64,000 nucleotides of DNA from the NCBI RefSeq assembly GCF_040049215.1, contig NZ_JBDZDN010000002.1, positions 620,001 to 684,000 of the forward strand, written 5' to 3'. Below the pieces are notes generated by a model. That model ran no database searches and was not told where the DNA came from. It saw only the letters and a program-made list of their open reading frames with translations. This document shows, piece after piece, positions 1-8,158 of this stretch; within the stretch, counting starts at the first letter, position 1; every line of letters starts with the position of its first letter. This DNA comes from Mesorhizobium_K sp040049215. Lineage in GTDB: Bacteria > Pseudomonadota > Alphaproteobacteria > Rhizobiales > Rhizobiaceae. The position numbers and the translations under genes were made by a program.

Positions 1-578
1 CAGACCTCCCAGTCCGTGTCCACGGTTCTGAAAGCCAGGTGGTTGCAGACCTCTCCGCCAATCACGCCGCTTCCGAGGTCCTTGGCCGCCGTGACGTTCT
101 CCATCATGATCGCGAAGGCGTTGGGCGACAGAAGGTCGGCGGCCGGCGCTTCGACGCCGTAGGCGAAGCGGAGCGTATCGATCATGTCGTCGACCGAGCC
201 CTCCAGGGGAATCTTCGTATAGACGTTGAGGTGCTTCCCGATCGCCGAAACGGTCTTTCCGTCATAGGTCAGTTCGACATCGGCCACGCCGGTGCGTGTC
301 ATGCGCGCCTTGTCCGGACGCTGCAGCGTCAGCGAGCCGGAACTCGCGAGGCCGAGCTTCATCATGTCGGCGGTTACGATGTCGAGCGTCGCGTCATATT
401 TGAACGAGAAGGCCTGCTGCCCGGCAAGATAGTCGGTCATCGCCTTGAACATTTGCTTCGCCTGGGCCTCATCGGCCGCGGCGGGCTGAGCGCCCGTCAC
501 GCCCGCCAGCCCGCAAAGCGCCAGCGCCGCAATAACGGTCCGAAACGTCCCGTTCAGACTTCTTCCTGGATCCATCAT
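1..578 (-). CDS. DUF2092 family exported protein (3' end outside window)
   Basis: The minus strand reads open from an ATG at 578 to the window edge, so the C-terminus is missing. An AAGGA ribosome binding site lies just upstream. The N-terminus is a signal peptide (hydrophobic stretch ALALCGLAG, then an Ala-rich cleavage region). The mature part shows the pattern typical of DUF2092: a predicted lipid-carrier-like fold with repeated short beta strands such as SFKYDATLDIV, KARMTR and ELTYDGKTV. DUF2092 proteins are periplasmic and of unknown function; the fold resembles LolA/outer-membrane lipoprotein carriers, so a role in moving hydrophobic material is only inference. It lies 39 nt downstream of the DUF3604 gene, so the two probably share a transcript. 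Confidence 0.75.
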   Translation of the reverse strand, partial: MMDPGRSLNGTFRTVIAALALCGLAGVTGAQPAAADEAQAKQMFKAMTDYLAGQQAFSFKYDATLDIVTADMMKLGLASSGSLTLQRPDKARMTRTGVADVELTYDGKTVSAIGKHLNVYTKIPLEGSVDDMIDTLRFAYGVEAPAADLLSPNAFAIMMENVTAAKDLGSGVIGGEVCNHLAFRTVDTDWEV

Positions 579-617
579 CTCATCATTCCTTATTGTCACG
601 CGTTGGCGTCAAGATTG

Positions 618-2558
618 TTACGGCGTGTACCAGATGGGCGAGGTATACGCGCGTTCGGTGACAGTCATGAGCGTGCCTTCGAGCGGCTTCGTCCCGAACC
701 GCTTGGCGTCGTAGGCCGTCCAGCGCGGCGTCGGGATCTCGATGACGCGCCCGTAGTAGAAGGCCTTCTGCTTCGGATCGAAACCTGGATCCTTCCACAC
801 CGCGATCAGTTCGGGCGCGCCGATCGTGTTGGTCCAGATCGCGTTCTCGACATCCACCGTGCTGCCGACCGACGGCAGCTTGCCGTCGGCGCCAGGCTGA
901 CGGTCGCCGCCCCACGCCACGTCGTAGACCTGCTCGTGGGTTTGGCCCTTGTCGTCGAGCCAGCCCTTGATGATCTGGTAGCGGTCGAGATTGGCTCCGA
1001 TGGGATCCTTGAGCGCCGCGACCAGGAAGGTCGGCGCCTTGCCTTCGGGCGCCGCCGTCAGGTCGCCGCCCATGGGGACGCCCTTGCCGTAGCCGATGGC
1101 GCCGGGGTTGCGGTTCTCAGCATCGGCCGGCTCGAAGTCCCAGCCACCGAAGAAGCGCACCGCCATGCGCGGTCCCGTCGTGCCATAGGTCTCCTTGCGC
1201 TGCATGGCGTCCCAGATGGCCTCGCGGGTGTTCTCCTGCGCCCACACGGCGGCGTAGCCGGAGGCGCCTACCTCCCAGTCCATCACCGTGATGCCGGTCT
1301 TGGCGTCCTTGACGAACGTTGCCGTCAGACGCTCGGGGCTCGGCTCCTGCGGCGTCGTCTTGCCGAAGAAATTCTCCTCTTCGACCGCGGCGAGGCCGGT
1401 ATGCGCGTCGGTGCTGCCGACCAGCCCGAACTTGTAGGGGTTGGTACCGAGTTCTGTTTCGAGCTTGAGGCCGTTCTTCAGCGCCGAGCGGGTATATTCG
1501 AATTCGAACATGTCGGGCGTCTTCGGCACGCTGGCGTCGAGGTTGCCGAAATCCCAGAGCTCGAAGTCCGCGAACTCGTCGTTGGGCGAGAGCAGCGGAT
1601 GCGCCTCGCCGGTCCCCTTCGTCTGGGTCGTCTCGTAGAGCCGTTCCCACCGGGAGCGCTGCTCGACATATTCCTTGTCGACCGGCTTGCCGGTGAAGGA
1701 CTCGATCAGAGGGAACATGCGGCCGTTGGAGAGGTTGCCGTTGTGCGCGATCGCCAGCACATTGCCGCCGGTCTTGTCCTCATAGCCCTGCATCCACGTC
1801 CACAGGTCGCGCGGATTGTCGCTGCCGAGCGGCTTCAACGTGGTGTAAGGCACCACCTGGTCGGCCTTGTCGGCATTGTCGCGGAAGATCACGTTGCGGT
1901 GCAGATTGTTGCCGTCGGTGTTCGAGGTCCACTCATAGCCGATGAAGGCGGTGAAGCGTCCCGGATCGTTGTATTCCTCGGCCGCCTTGATCGTGTCCTG
2001 CCAGGCGTTCTTGTAGGGCCGCGTGTCCGGCCCGTAGATCATCGCCTTGGGCAGCTTCCCCTGGCCGAAGGCGAAGATGATCTCCAGCGCCGCCTTGCCG
2101 CCCTGTCCCGCCTTGATCTCCTCGTACCATGTCCTGGCCTGCGGATCGGCTATCACCTCCGGCTTGCCGGCGAAGAGGTCGGGGAACATGCCCATGTTGT
2201 CGGAGTGATCGGCCACCACCAGGAAGTCGAGCGGTCGCGACAGCTTGGCCGGCTGGCCGCTCGACGCCGTGATTTCCTCGCCGCGGGCGAAGCGGTAGGC
2301 GTCGCGAGGAGTCAGCCGCGCGCCAAAAGCGCCGGCGTCGAAAGAAGCCCCGGTGTGCAGGTGCGTGTCGCCGAACAGCGGCCGGGTCGGAAAGTTGCGC
2401 CCCGCATAGGGCGAGTAGATCGGCTTGCTCGCGAAGGCCTTGTCGGCCTTCTCGGGCGTCAGCGTGCCTATATCGTCGCCCGCCGCTTGTGCGTGTTGAG
2501 CGAAGGCGCAACCGGCAAGCGCGGCCGCCACGAATGTGATTGCACGGTATGTCTTCAT
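618..2558 (-). CDS. DUF3604 domain protein, PHP-like metal hydrolase, exported
   Basis: A 646-residue protein. The start at 2558 is preceded by GGGAGGGAAAC. The N-terminus is a signal sequence; it holds LAGC at residues 14-17, a possible lipobox, but signal peptidase I cleavage near AQAAG is equally plausible. Metal-ligand motifs typical of DUF3604/PHP-like enzymes are visible: GDTHLHTG near 63-70, VVADHSD near 114-120, AIAHNGNLSNG in the middle and GSTDAHTG further on. The family is widespread in proteobacteria and has no established substrate; a phosphoesterase or amidohydrolase-type reaction in the periplasm is inference. It sits between a barrel gene (53 nt upstream) and DUF2092 (39 nt downstream), suggesting an envelope operon. 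Confidence 0.85.
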   Translation of the reverse strand: MKTYRAITFVAAALAGCAFAQHAQAAGDDIGTLTPEKADKAFASKPIYSPYAGRNFPTRPLFGDTHLHTGASFDAGAFGARLTPRDAYRFARGEEITASSGQPAKLSRPLDFLVVADHSDNMGMFPDLFAGKPEVIADPQARTWYEEIKAGQGGKAALEIIFAFGQGKLPKAMIYGPDTRPYKNAWQDTIKAAEEYNDPGRFTAFIGYEWTSNTDGNNLHRNVIFRDNADKADQVVPYTTLKPLGSDNPRDLWTWMQGYEDKTGGNVLAIAHNGNLSNGRMFPLIESFTGKPVDKEYVEQRSRWERLYETTQTKGTGEAHPLLSPNDEFADFELWDFGNLDASVPKTPDMFEFEYTRSALKNGLKLETELGTNPYKFGLVGSTDAHTGLAAVEEENFFGKTTPQEPSPERLTATFVKDAKTGITVMDWEVGASGYAAVWAQENTREAIWDAMQRKETYGTTGPRMAVRFFGGWDFEPADAENRNPGAIGYGKGVPMGGDLTAAPEGKAPTFLVAALKDPIGANLDRYQIIKGWLDDKGQTHEQVYDVAWGGDRQPGADGKLPSVGSTVDVENAIWTNTIGAPELIAVWKDPGFDPKQKAFYYGRVIEIPTPRWTAYDAKRFGTKPLEGTLMTVTERAYTSPIWYTP

Positions 2559-2611
2559 GTTTCCCTCCCGGGGATGGCGCGCCGGCCGCGTCGGCCGGCG
2601 TCGCTGCATGT

Positions 2612-3388
2612 TTAAAACCGGATTGTCAGCCCCATGATCGGCCCCTGCTGCACCACGTCGAACAGGAAGCCGTCATCGCTGTAGTCGACGCCGAGTGCGC
2701 GGTAGCCGAGCGTCGCCGAATAGCGGTCGTGGAAATGGTAGCCGATGCCGGCCGCGACGTCCCAGTCGAGGTCCGCCTGGCCGGCGCCTATAAGCGCCCA
2801 GCCCATGGCGTAGAATTGCGGCGTGAAGGCGAAGTTGCCGCGCACGCCAACCAGCCCGTCGACCCAGGTCGCGCCGTCGCTGAAAGTCTGGCCACCCAAG
2901 CCGCCGCCACTGAAGGAAATGTCTGTGTCGACCGACCACACGCGCACGCCGCCGACGATGTCGAGCCTGCCCGACGGTCCGTCGAGCACGGAATATCCAG
3001 CGCCTACCAGGCCGGCGAAGGTCGAGGCCTCGACCTCCGCGCTATCCGCCAGAATGCCGAGTGGTGTGTCCGAACTGGCGGAAAGTTTGGTGTAGATCAG
3101 GTCGCCGAAGATACTGTAGGGGCCGTTGCGCGCCTCCGCGATCGCCATCGCGGCGAAATCGAGGTTGTCGAAGATGTCGCTGAAGCTGGCGTCGACGTCG
3201 ATGGTCGGGGAGCCGAACGCGGCGGTCTGCCCCGAAAGGCCAGCCGCCCAGAAATAGGGCGTCACGGAGAAGGTCCAGCCGCTCGCGGGCGCGGGCTCAG
3301 GCGCGGACGCCGAGATCACGTCGGCGGCTTGCACCGGACCGACGGCGAGCAAACCTAAAGTCAGGCAAAGCTTGGCCAGACACTTCAT
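2612..3388 (-). CDS. Outer-membrane beta-barrel protein
   Basis: A 258-residue protein with a clean signal peptide (MKCLAKLCLTLGLLAVGPVQA). After it come alternating strands such as FSVTPYFWAAGL, YSIFGDLIYTKL, RLDIVGGVRVWSV and YSATLGYRALGVDY, ending in the C-terminal aromatic residue (GLTIRF) typical of barrels inserted by BAM. GGAGG stands before the ATG at 3388. It resembles small opacity/OmpW-like proteins, but I cannot name the family. It is the first gene of the minus-strand group with DUF3604 and DUF2092, and its promoter region carries an FNR/FixK-like palindrome about 100 nt upstream. Confidence 0.8.
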   Translation of the reverse strand: MKCLAKLCLTLGLLAVGPVQAADVISASAPEPAPASGWTFSVTPYFWAAGLSGQTAAFGSPTIDVDASFSDIFDNLDFAAMAIAEARNGPYSIFGDLIYTKLSASSDTPLGILADSAEVEASTFAGLVGAGYSVLDGPSGRLDIVGGVRVWSVDTDISFSGGGLGGQTFSDGATWVDGLVGVRGNFAFTPQFYAMGWALIGAGQADLDWDVAAGIGYHFHDRYSATLGYRALGVDYSDDGFLFDVVQQGPIMGLTIRF

Positions 3389-3484
3389 ACTCAATCCTCC
3401 CACAAACCAGCTTGACCATCCGGGCGCCGCGGAGCCCGCCAGTATTATCGACTCCTAACACATCATATCCCGGGCACGCGAGAG

Positions 3485-3498
3485 TTGACTTGGATCAA
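3485..3498. promoter_or_regulatory. FNR/FixK-type palindrome (TTGAC-N4-ATCAA)
   Basis: The 14-mer TTGACTTGGATCAA matches the FNR/FixK consensus TTGA(C/T)-N4-(A/G)TCAA exactly in both half-sites. It lies in the 260-bp gap between the divergent barrel gene (start 3388) and tctC (start 3649), at a distance where a CRP/FNR-family regulator could act on either promoter. The half-sites are seen directly; binding and oxygen control are inference. Confidence 0.5.
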
Positions 3499-3648
3499 CG
3501 GGCGACGCAAGGGCCCGCAGGCTGCGCGTCCATCCTCGAACAACGCCTTTCCGGGTGACTCGCGCCAAAATCCCTGCAATGCTTGGGGCGGCTCGTAGAC
3601 GGCCCCGTATTGGCAGCGCCGCAAAGGCGCGATTTTGGAGGAAATCTT

Positions 3649-4620
3649 ATGCTGAACAGACGCGAATTCCTGGTCACCACCGCGGCGGCAGCCGTCGCGA
3701 CGGCCTTCCCGTTCACCGCCGCAATGGCGCAGGACGCCCCGCAATTGCAGATCTTCGTGCCGGCCAATCCCGGCGGCGGCTGGGACCAGACCGCGCGCGC
3801 CATGGAACAGGTGATGCGAGCCGAAAAGCTGATCTCGGGCGCGCAGATCACCAATGTCGGCGGCGCCGGCGGCACCGTCGGCCTGCCGCAGTTCATCAAC
3901 CAGTGGAAGGGGCGGCCTAACGCCCTGATGGTGGGCGGCATGGTGATGGTCGGGGCGATCATCGCCAACAAGTCGGCCAACAACCTCGGCGAGGTCACGC
4001 CGATCGCGCGCCTGACCGGCGAGTTCGAGGCGCTGGTGGTGCCCGCTGCCTCGCCCTTCCAGACCGCGCAGGATTTCGTCGCCGCGCTCAAGGCCGATCC
4101 GGCCAAGGTGCCCGTCGCCGGCGGCTCGGCCGGCGGCTCCGACCATATCCTCTTCGGCCTCATCGCCAAGACGGTCGGCGTGCCTGCGACCAGCCTGTCC
4201 TACGTGCCCTTCGCGGGCGGCGGCGAGGCGCTGGCAGCGCTCCTCGGCAACCAGGTGGCGGCCGGCATCTCCGGCTATGGCGAATTCGCCGAACAGGTGA
4301 AGGCCGGCGGCCTGCGGCTGCTCGCGATCTCCGCCGACAAGCGCCAGGAAGGCATCGACGCGCCGACGATGAAGGAATCCGGCATCGACGTCGAACTGTT
4401 CAACTGGCGCGGCGTGTTCGCGCCTCCCGGCGTGACCGACGCGGACAAGGCCGCGATGGTCGCACTTGTCGGCAAGATGGCCGAAAGCGCCGCCTGGGCG
4501 ACGGAGTGCAAGAACCGCAACTGGACCTCGATCCTGCTGACGGGCGACGATTACGCGAAGTTCCTGGCGGAGGACACCGCCCGCATCGAGACTATCCTGA
4601 AGGATCTCGGCTTGGCATAG
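3649..4620 (+). CDS. Tripartite tricarboxylate transporter substrate-binding protein (TctC family)
   Basis: A 323-residue periplasmic binding protein. Its N-terminus MLNRREFLVTTAAAAVATAF has a twin-arginine-like RREFL motif before the hydrophobic segment, so export may be by Tat. The start follows GGAGGAAATCTT. Family signatures include FVPANPGGGWDQTARAME near 35-50, TNVGGAGGTVGL and the AGGSAGGSDHILF region. These proteins capture carboxylates (citrate, or other di- and tricarboxylates and aromatic acids) and hand them to the TctAB membrane part; the ligand cannot be read from sequence. It is first in tctC-tctB-tctA-CoA-transferase, and a stem-loop follows it. Confidence 0.92.
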   Translation: MLNRREFLVTTAAAAVATAFPFTAAMAQDAPQLQIFVPANPGGGWDQTARAMEQVMRAEKLISGAQITNVGGAGGTVGLPQFINQWKGRPNALMVGGMVMVGAIIANKSANNLGEVTPIARLTGEFEALVVPAASPFQTAQDFVAALKADPAKVPVAGGSAGGSDHILFGLIAKTVGVPATSLSYVPFAGGGEALAALLGNQVAAGISGYGEFAEQVKAGGLRLLAISADKRQEGIDAPTMKESGIDVELFNWRGVFAPPGVTDADKAAMVALVGKMAESAAWATECKNRNWTSILLTGDDYAKFLAEDTARIETILKDLGLA

Positions 4621-4629
4621 TCCGCCAGC

Positions 4630-4655
4630 AAAGGGCGGCTTTCGGGCCGCCCTTT
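4630..4655 (+). terminator. Stem-loop between tctC and tctB (partial terminator)
   Basis: A perfect 10-bp stem (AAAGGGCGGC / GCCGCCCTTT) with a TTTCGG loop lies 10 nt after the tctC stop and 69 nt before the tctB start. It lacks a long T run. Such hairpins often lower transcription into the membrane genes or stabilise the binding-protein mRNA, giving excess binding protein over transporter; that role is inferred. Confidence 0.6.
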
Positions 4656-4723
4656 CTGCATAGGAGAAAGTGCGGCTGCAGCGGAATGAACGGCAGCGGG
4701 CCGGCTGCCGCGGGAGGGGACAG

Positions 4724-5251
4724 ATGACCAGCGAAGACACAAGACCGGCGCCGCCACGCCCCGCGCTGCCCGAATTGCTGATCGGGCTCGGCATGCTCGC
4801 CTGCGCCGCGGCGGTGCTGTGGCAGACATGGGCGATCCCCGTATCGCCCATGTACTCAAAGGTCGGGCCGACAGTGTTCCCCTATATGACGGCGACGGGG
4901 CTCGCCGTGCTTGCGGCGATGCTGATCGGGGCGGCGGCGCGCGGCGGCTGGCAGCCCGACGAGGAGAAGGAAACGCCGACCGACTGGAAGGCACTTGTCT
5001 TCGTTGCCGCCGGACTGGTCGCCAACGTGGTCCTGATCCAGCCGCTCGGCTTCACCGGTGCGTCCGTCGTCATGTTCGTGCTGGTCTGTTTCGGCTTCGG
5101 CAGCCGGCATCCGTTGCGCGACGCGCTGATGGCGCTGGTGCTGGCCCTGGCGGCCTATTTCGGCTTCGCCCGCGCGCTCGGCGTCAACATCGGCGCGGGC
5201 CTGATCGAGAACGTGCTGAATTCCGGCATCGATTCCATCATCGGGGGCTGA
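4724..5251 (+). CDS. Tripartite tricarboxylate transporter small membrane subunit (TctB family)
   Basis: A 175-residue protein starting at ATG 4724 after GGGAGGGGACAG. Four hydrophobic helices are visible: LPELLIGLGMLACAAAVLW, FPYMTATGLAVLAAMLIGAA, WKALVFVAAGLVANVVLI and a C-terminal pair around MALVLALAAYFGFA. This matches the four-helix TctB family, which pairs with TctA in the inner membrane of this secondary transporter. It ends 3 nt before tctA. Confidence 0.88.
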   Translation: MTSEDTRPAPPRPALPELLIGLGMLACAAAVLWQTWAIPVSPMYSKVGPTVFPYMTATGLAVLAAMLIGAAARGGWQPDEEKETPTDWKALVFVAAGLVANVVLIQPLGFTGASVVMFVLVCFGFGSRHPLRDALMALVLALAAYFGFARALGVNIGAGLIENVLNSGIDSIIGG

Positions 5252-5254
5252 GCC

Positions 5255-6778
5255 ATGGACACGCTGAACTCGCTCGCCAGCGGCTTCGCCGTCGCCTTCA
5301 CGCCGGTCAATCTGATGTGGTGCCTGCTCGGCACGACGCTCGGCACCGCGATCGGCGTGCTGCCGGGGCTCGGGCCCGCGCTGACCATCGCGCTTCTGCT
5401 GCCGATCACCTACCGGGTCGCCCCGGAGGCCTCGTTCATCCTCTTCGCCGGCATCTATTACGGCGCCATGTATGGCGGCTCGACGACGTCGATCCTGCTC
5501 AACACGCCGGGCGAGAGCGCGACGATCGTCACCGCGCTCGAAGGCAACAAGATGGCTCGCTCTGGCCGCGGCGGCGCAGCACTCGCCACGTCGGCCATCG
5601 GCTCCTTCGTCGCCGGCACGATCGGCACGCTGGGCATCGCCTTCCTCGCGCCTGTCGTGGTGGGCTTCGCGCTCGCCTTCGGCCCGGCCGAATATTTCTC
5701 GCTGATGGTGCTGGCTTTCGTCACCGTCTCGGCGGTGCTGGGCTCATCGGCCGCGCGGGGCCTGAGTTCGCTCTTCCTCGGCTTCTTCATCGGCATGATC
5801 GGCGTCGATATCCAGACAGGCCAGCCGCGCTTCACCTTCGGCATGGCCGAACTTCTCGACGGCGTCGACGTCATCATCGTGGCGGTCGGCCTGTTCGCCG
5901 TCGGCGAGACGCTCTACGTCGCCTCGCGCCGCTATGCCGGCAAGGACGAGATCGTGCCCCTGAAAGGCTCGCTCTACATGACGGCGCAGGAATGGCGGCG
6001 GTCCTGGAAGGCGTGGCTGCGCGGCACCTTAATCGGCTTCCCGATCGGCGCGCTGCCGGCGGGCGGCGCGGAAATCCCGACTTTCCTGTCCTATGCGATG
6101 GAGAAGAAGCTGTCGAAACACAAGGAAGAATTCGGCACCACCGGCGCCATCGAAGGCGTGGCGGGACCCGAGGCGGCGAACAATGCGTCGGCGGCCGGCG
6201 TTCTGGTGCCGATGCTGACGCTCGGCCTGCCGACCTCGGCGACGGCCGCGATCATGCTGTCGGCCTTCCAGAGCTACGGCATCAACCCCGGCCCGCTGCT
6301 CCTGACGACGCAAGCGAACCTCGTCTGGGGCCTGATCGCCTCGCTGTTCATCGCCAACGTCATCCTGGTCATCCTCAACCTGCCGCTAATCGGGCTGTGG
6401 GTGAAGCTCCTGAAGATACCAGCGCCGCAGCTCTATGCCGGCATACTGGTCTTCGCCACCGTCGGCAGCTACGGCATCTCGCAGTCGCCGGTCGACCTCG
6501 TGCTGCTCTACATTCTCGGCGCCATCGGCTTCATGATGCGGCGCTTCGATTTCCCGACCGCGCCCGTCATCATCGGCATGATCCTTGGGCCGCTGGCCGA
6601 GGCGCAGTTCCGACGCGCCATGACCATCTCGAACGGCGACTGGACGGTGTTCTTCACCCATCCGCTGTCGCTGACATTGCTGGTGCTGGCTCTTGTCGCG
6701 CTCGTCGCGCCGTATATCTGGGGCCATATCGAGCGGCGGCGGCTGCGCGGCCAGGAGCCCGTGCCCGGCGATGCCTGA
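5255..6778 (+). CDS. Tripartite tricarboxylate transporter large permease (TctA family)
   Basis: A 507-residue, highly hydrophobic permease with the TctA hallmarks GVLPGLGPALTIALLLPITY near 32-50, YYGAMYGGSTTSILLNTPGE near 70-90, the related second-half motif EGVAGPEAANNASAAGVLVPMLTLGLP, and a C-terminal FDFPTAPVIIGMILGPLAE. About 11-12 membrane helices are expected. It uses the ion gradient, with TctB and the TctC receptor, to import carboxylates. The last 8 nt overlap the start of the CoA-transferase gene, so translation is probably coupled. Confidence 0.93.
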   Translation: MDTLNSLASGFAVAFTPVNLMWCLLGTTLGTAIGVLPGLGPALTIALLLPITYRVAPEASFILFAGIYYGAMYGGSTTSILLNTPGESATIVTALEGNKMARSGRGGAALATSAIGSFVAGTIGTLGIAFLAPVVVGFALAFGPAEYFSLMVLAFVTVSAVLGSSAARGLSSLFLGFFIGMIGVDIQTGQPRFTFGMAELLDGVDVIIVAVGLFAVGETLYVASRRYAGKDEIVPLKGSLYMTAQEWRRSWKAWLRGTLIGFPIGALPAGGAEIPTFLSYAMEKKLSKHKEEFGTTGAIEGVAGPEAANNASAAGVLVPMLTLGLPTSATAAIMLSAFQSYGINPGPLLLTTQANLVWGLIASLFIANVILVILNLPLIGLWVKLLKIPAPQLYAGILVFATVGSYGISQSPVDLVLLYILGAIGFMMRRFDFPTAPVIIGMILGPLAEAQFRRAMTISNGDWTVFFTHPLSLTLLVLALVALVAPYIWGHIERRRLRGQEPVPGDA

Positions 6779-7970
6779 GCAGGTTCGACCGGCCGCCGGC
6801 CTGCTCGCCGGCATACGCGTGCTCGACCTGACCAACGTGCTGGCTGGTCCCTATTGCGCCTATCAGCTTGCGTTGCTCGGGGCCGACGTCATCAAGGTCG
6901 AGCAGCCCTCGGGCGGCGATCTGGCGCGGCAGCTCGGCGCGTCGCCCGAGCTGAACCGCGCCGGCATGGGCGCATCCTTCCTGGCGCAGAATGCGGGCAA
7001 GCGCTCGGTGACGCTCGACCTGAAGAAGGAGACCGACCGCGAGCGCTTCCTCGATCTCGTGGCGACGGCCGATGCGGTGGTGGAGAATTTCAGGCCCGGC
7101 GTGATGGTGCGGCTGGGGCTCGGCTACGAGCGGCTGAAGGAAGTCAGGCCGGGTCTGGTCTATTGCGCCATCTCCGGCTTCGGCCAGACCGGGCCGATGC
7201 GCGACAACCCCGCCTACGACCAAATCATCCAGGGCCTGTCGGGCGTGATGAGCATCACCGGCACGGCCGACACCGCGCCGCTGCGCGTCGGTTATCCGGT
7301 CTGCGACACGATCGGCGGGCTCGCCGGAGCCTTCGCCATCGTGTCGGCGCTGCTCAGGCAGAAGACATCAGGCGAATGCGCCTTCCTCGACGTGTCGATG
7401 CTGGAGGCGACGCTGTCGGCGCTCGGCTGGCCGGTGTCGAATTTTTTAACCGCCGGCGTCGATCCGCAACCGATGGGCAACGAGAACATGACGGCGGCGC
7501 CTTCCGGCACGTTCCGCACCGGAGGCGGGGTGCTCAACATCGCAGCCAACAAGCAGGAGCAGTTCGTCACGCTCTGCGGGCTGATTGGGCGGCCGGAGCT
7601 TGCCAGGGATCCGCGCTTTGCCGAACGCGAGACGCGCAAGAAGAACCGCGCCGACCTCAACGCCGCGATCGAGGAGGCGCTTTCGGCGCGTCCGGCCTCC
7701 GCGTGGGAGGAGATGCTGAACCGCGCCGGCGTACCGGCCGGGCGCGTGCTGACGATCCCCGAGGTGCTGTCGGAGCCGCAGGTGGCGGGGCGCGAAATGA
7801 CGCGGCGCTTCGACGACGTGCTGCCCGACGGCCGCGCCTTGACGGTGGTGCGCGGCGGCTTTCTCGTCGATGGGCAAGCTCCCCTCCCCGCTTCGCCGCC
7901 GCCAAAGCTCGGCGAGCATTCGGACGAGATTTTCGCGGCCGTTCCGAACAGGCCGAAGCCCGCTTCTTGA
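6771..7970 (+). CDS. CaiB/BaiF family (class III) CoA-transferase
   Basis: A 399-residue enzyme. The start ATG at 6771 lies inside the end of tctA (ATGCCTGA overlap). Family signatures: LLAGIRVLDLTNVLAGPYC at the N-terminus, ADVIKVEQPSGGD near 39-50, NAGKRSVTLDL, and NPAYDQIIQGLSG, where Asp150 fits the catalytic aspartate that carries the acyl-CoA anhydride intermediate. Class III enzymes move CoA between carboxylates. Coupling to a carboxylate importer suggests that the imported acid is activated as its CoA thioester on entry; the acid is unknown. Confidence 0.9.
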   Translation: MPEQVRPAAGLLAGIRVLDLTNVLAGPYCAYQLALLGADVIKVEQPSGGDLARQLGASPELNRAGMGASFLAQNAGKRSVTLDLKKETDRERFLDLVATADAVVENFRPGVMVRLGLGYERLKEVRPGLVYCAISGFGQTGPMRDNPAYDQIIQGLSGVMSITGTADTAPLRVGYPVCDTIGGLAGAFAIVSALLRQKTSGECAFLDVSMLEATLSALGWPVSNFLTAGVDPQPMGNENMTAAPSGTFRTGGGVLNIAANKQEQFVTLCGLIGRPELARDPRFAERETRKKNRADLNAAIEEALSARPASAWEEMLNRAGVPAGRVLTIPEVLSEPQVAGREMTRRFDDVLPDGRALTVVRGGFLVDGQAPLPASPPPKLGEHSDEIFAAVPNRPKPAS

Positions 7971-8106
7971 CTCGTTCGCTGCACATCGTCTGCGGCGCGC
8001 AGGGGCTGGACGTCGTGACCAACAAGCTTAAGCAGCCCGGATCGCGGTCTGGCAAGTGGCAGGGCTCACCACCGACTTCCCGTCCTGAGTAGCGGCCAAA
8101 AGGAAA

Positions 8107-8130
8107 CCGGCGCGCCTTTCGACGCGCCGG
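8107..8130. terminator. Hairpin terminator between convergent genes
   Basis: Stem CCGGCGCG / CGCGCCGG with an 8-nt loop, followed on the plus strand by CTTCATTTTC. It lies between the end of the CoA-transferase gene and the end of the convergent fecR-like gene and could serve both. Confidence 0.55.
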
Positions 8131-8158
8131 CTTCATTTTCCTGGTCGTTCGTCAGGCC

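Noticed and set aside
39..2615. 858-codon open frame on the plus strand
   Set aside because: It is the antisense of DUF2092 and DUF3604, Arg/Val/Leu rich with no family pattern; the minus-strand genes have signal peptides, binding sites and motifs.
4819..6831. 670-codon plus-strand frame across tctB/tctA
   Set aside because: Alternate frame of the transporter genes, full of Arg/Ala/His low complexity; tctB and tctA explain the region.
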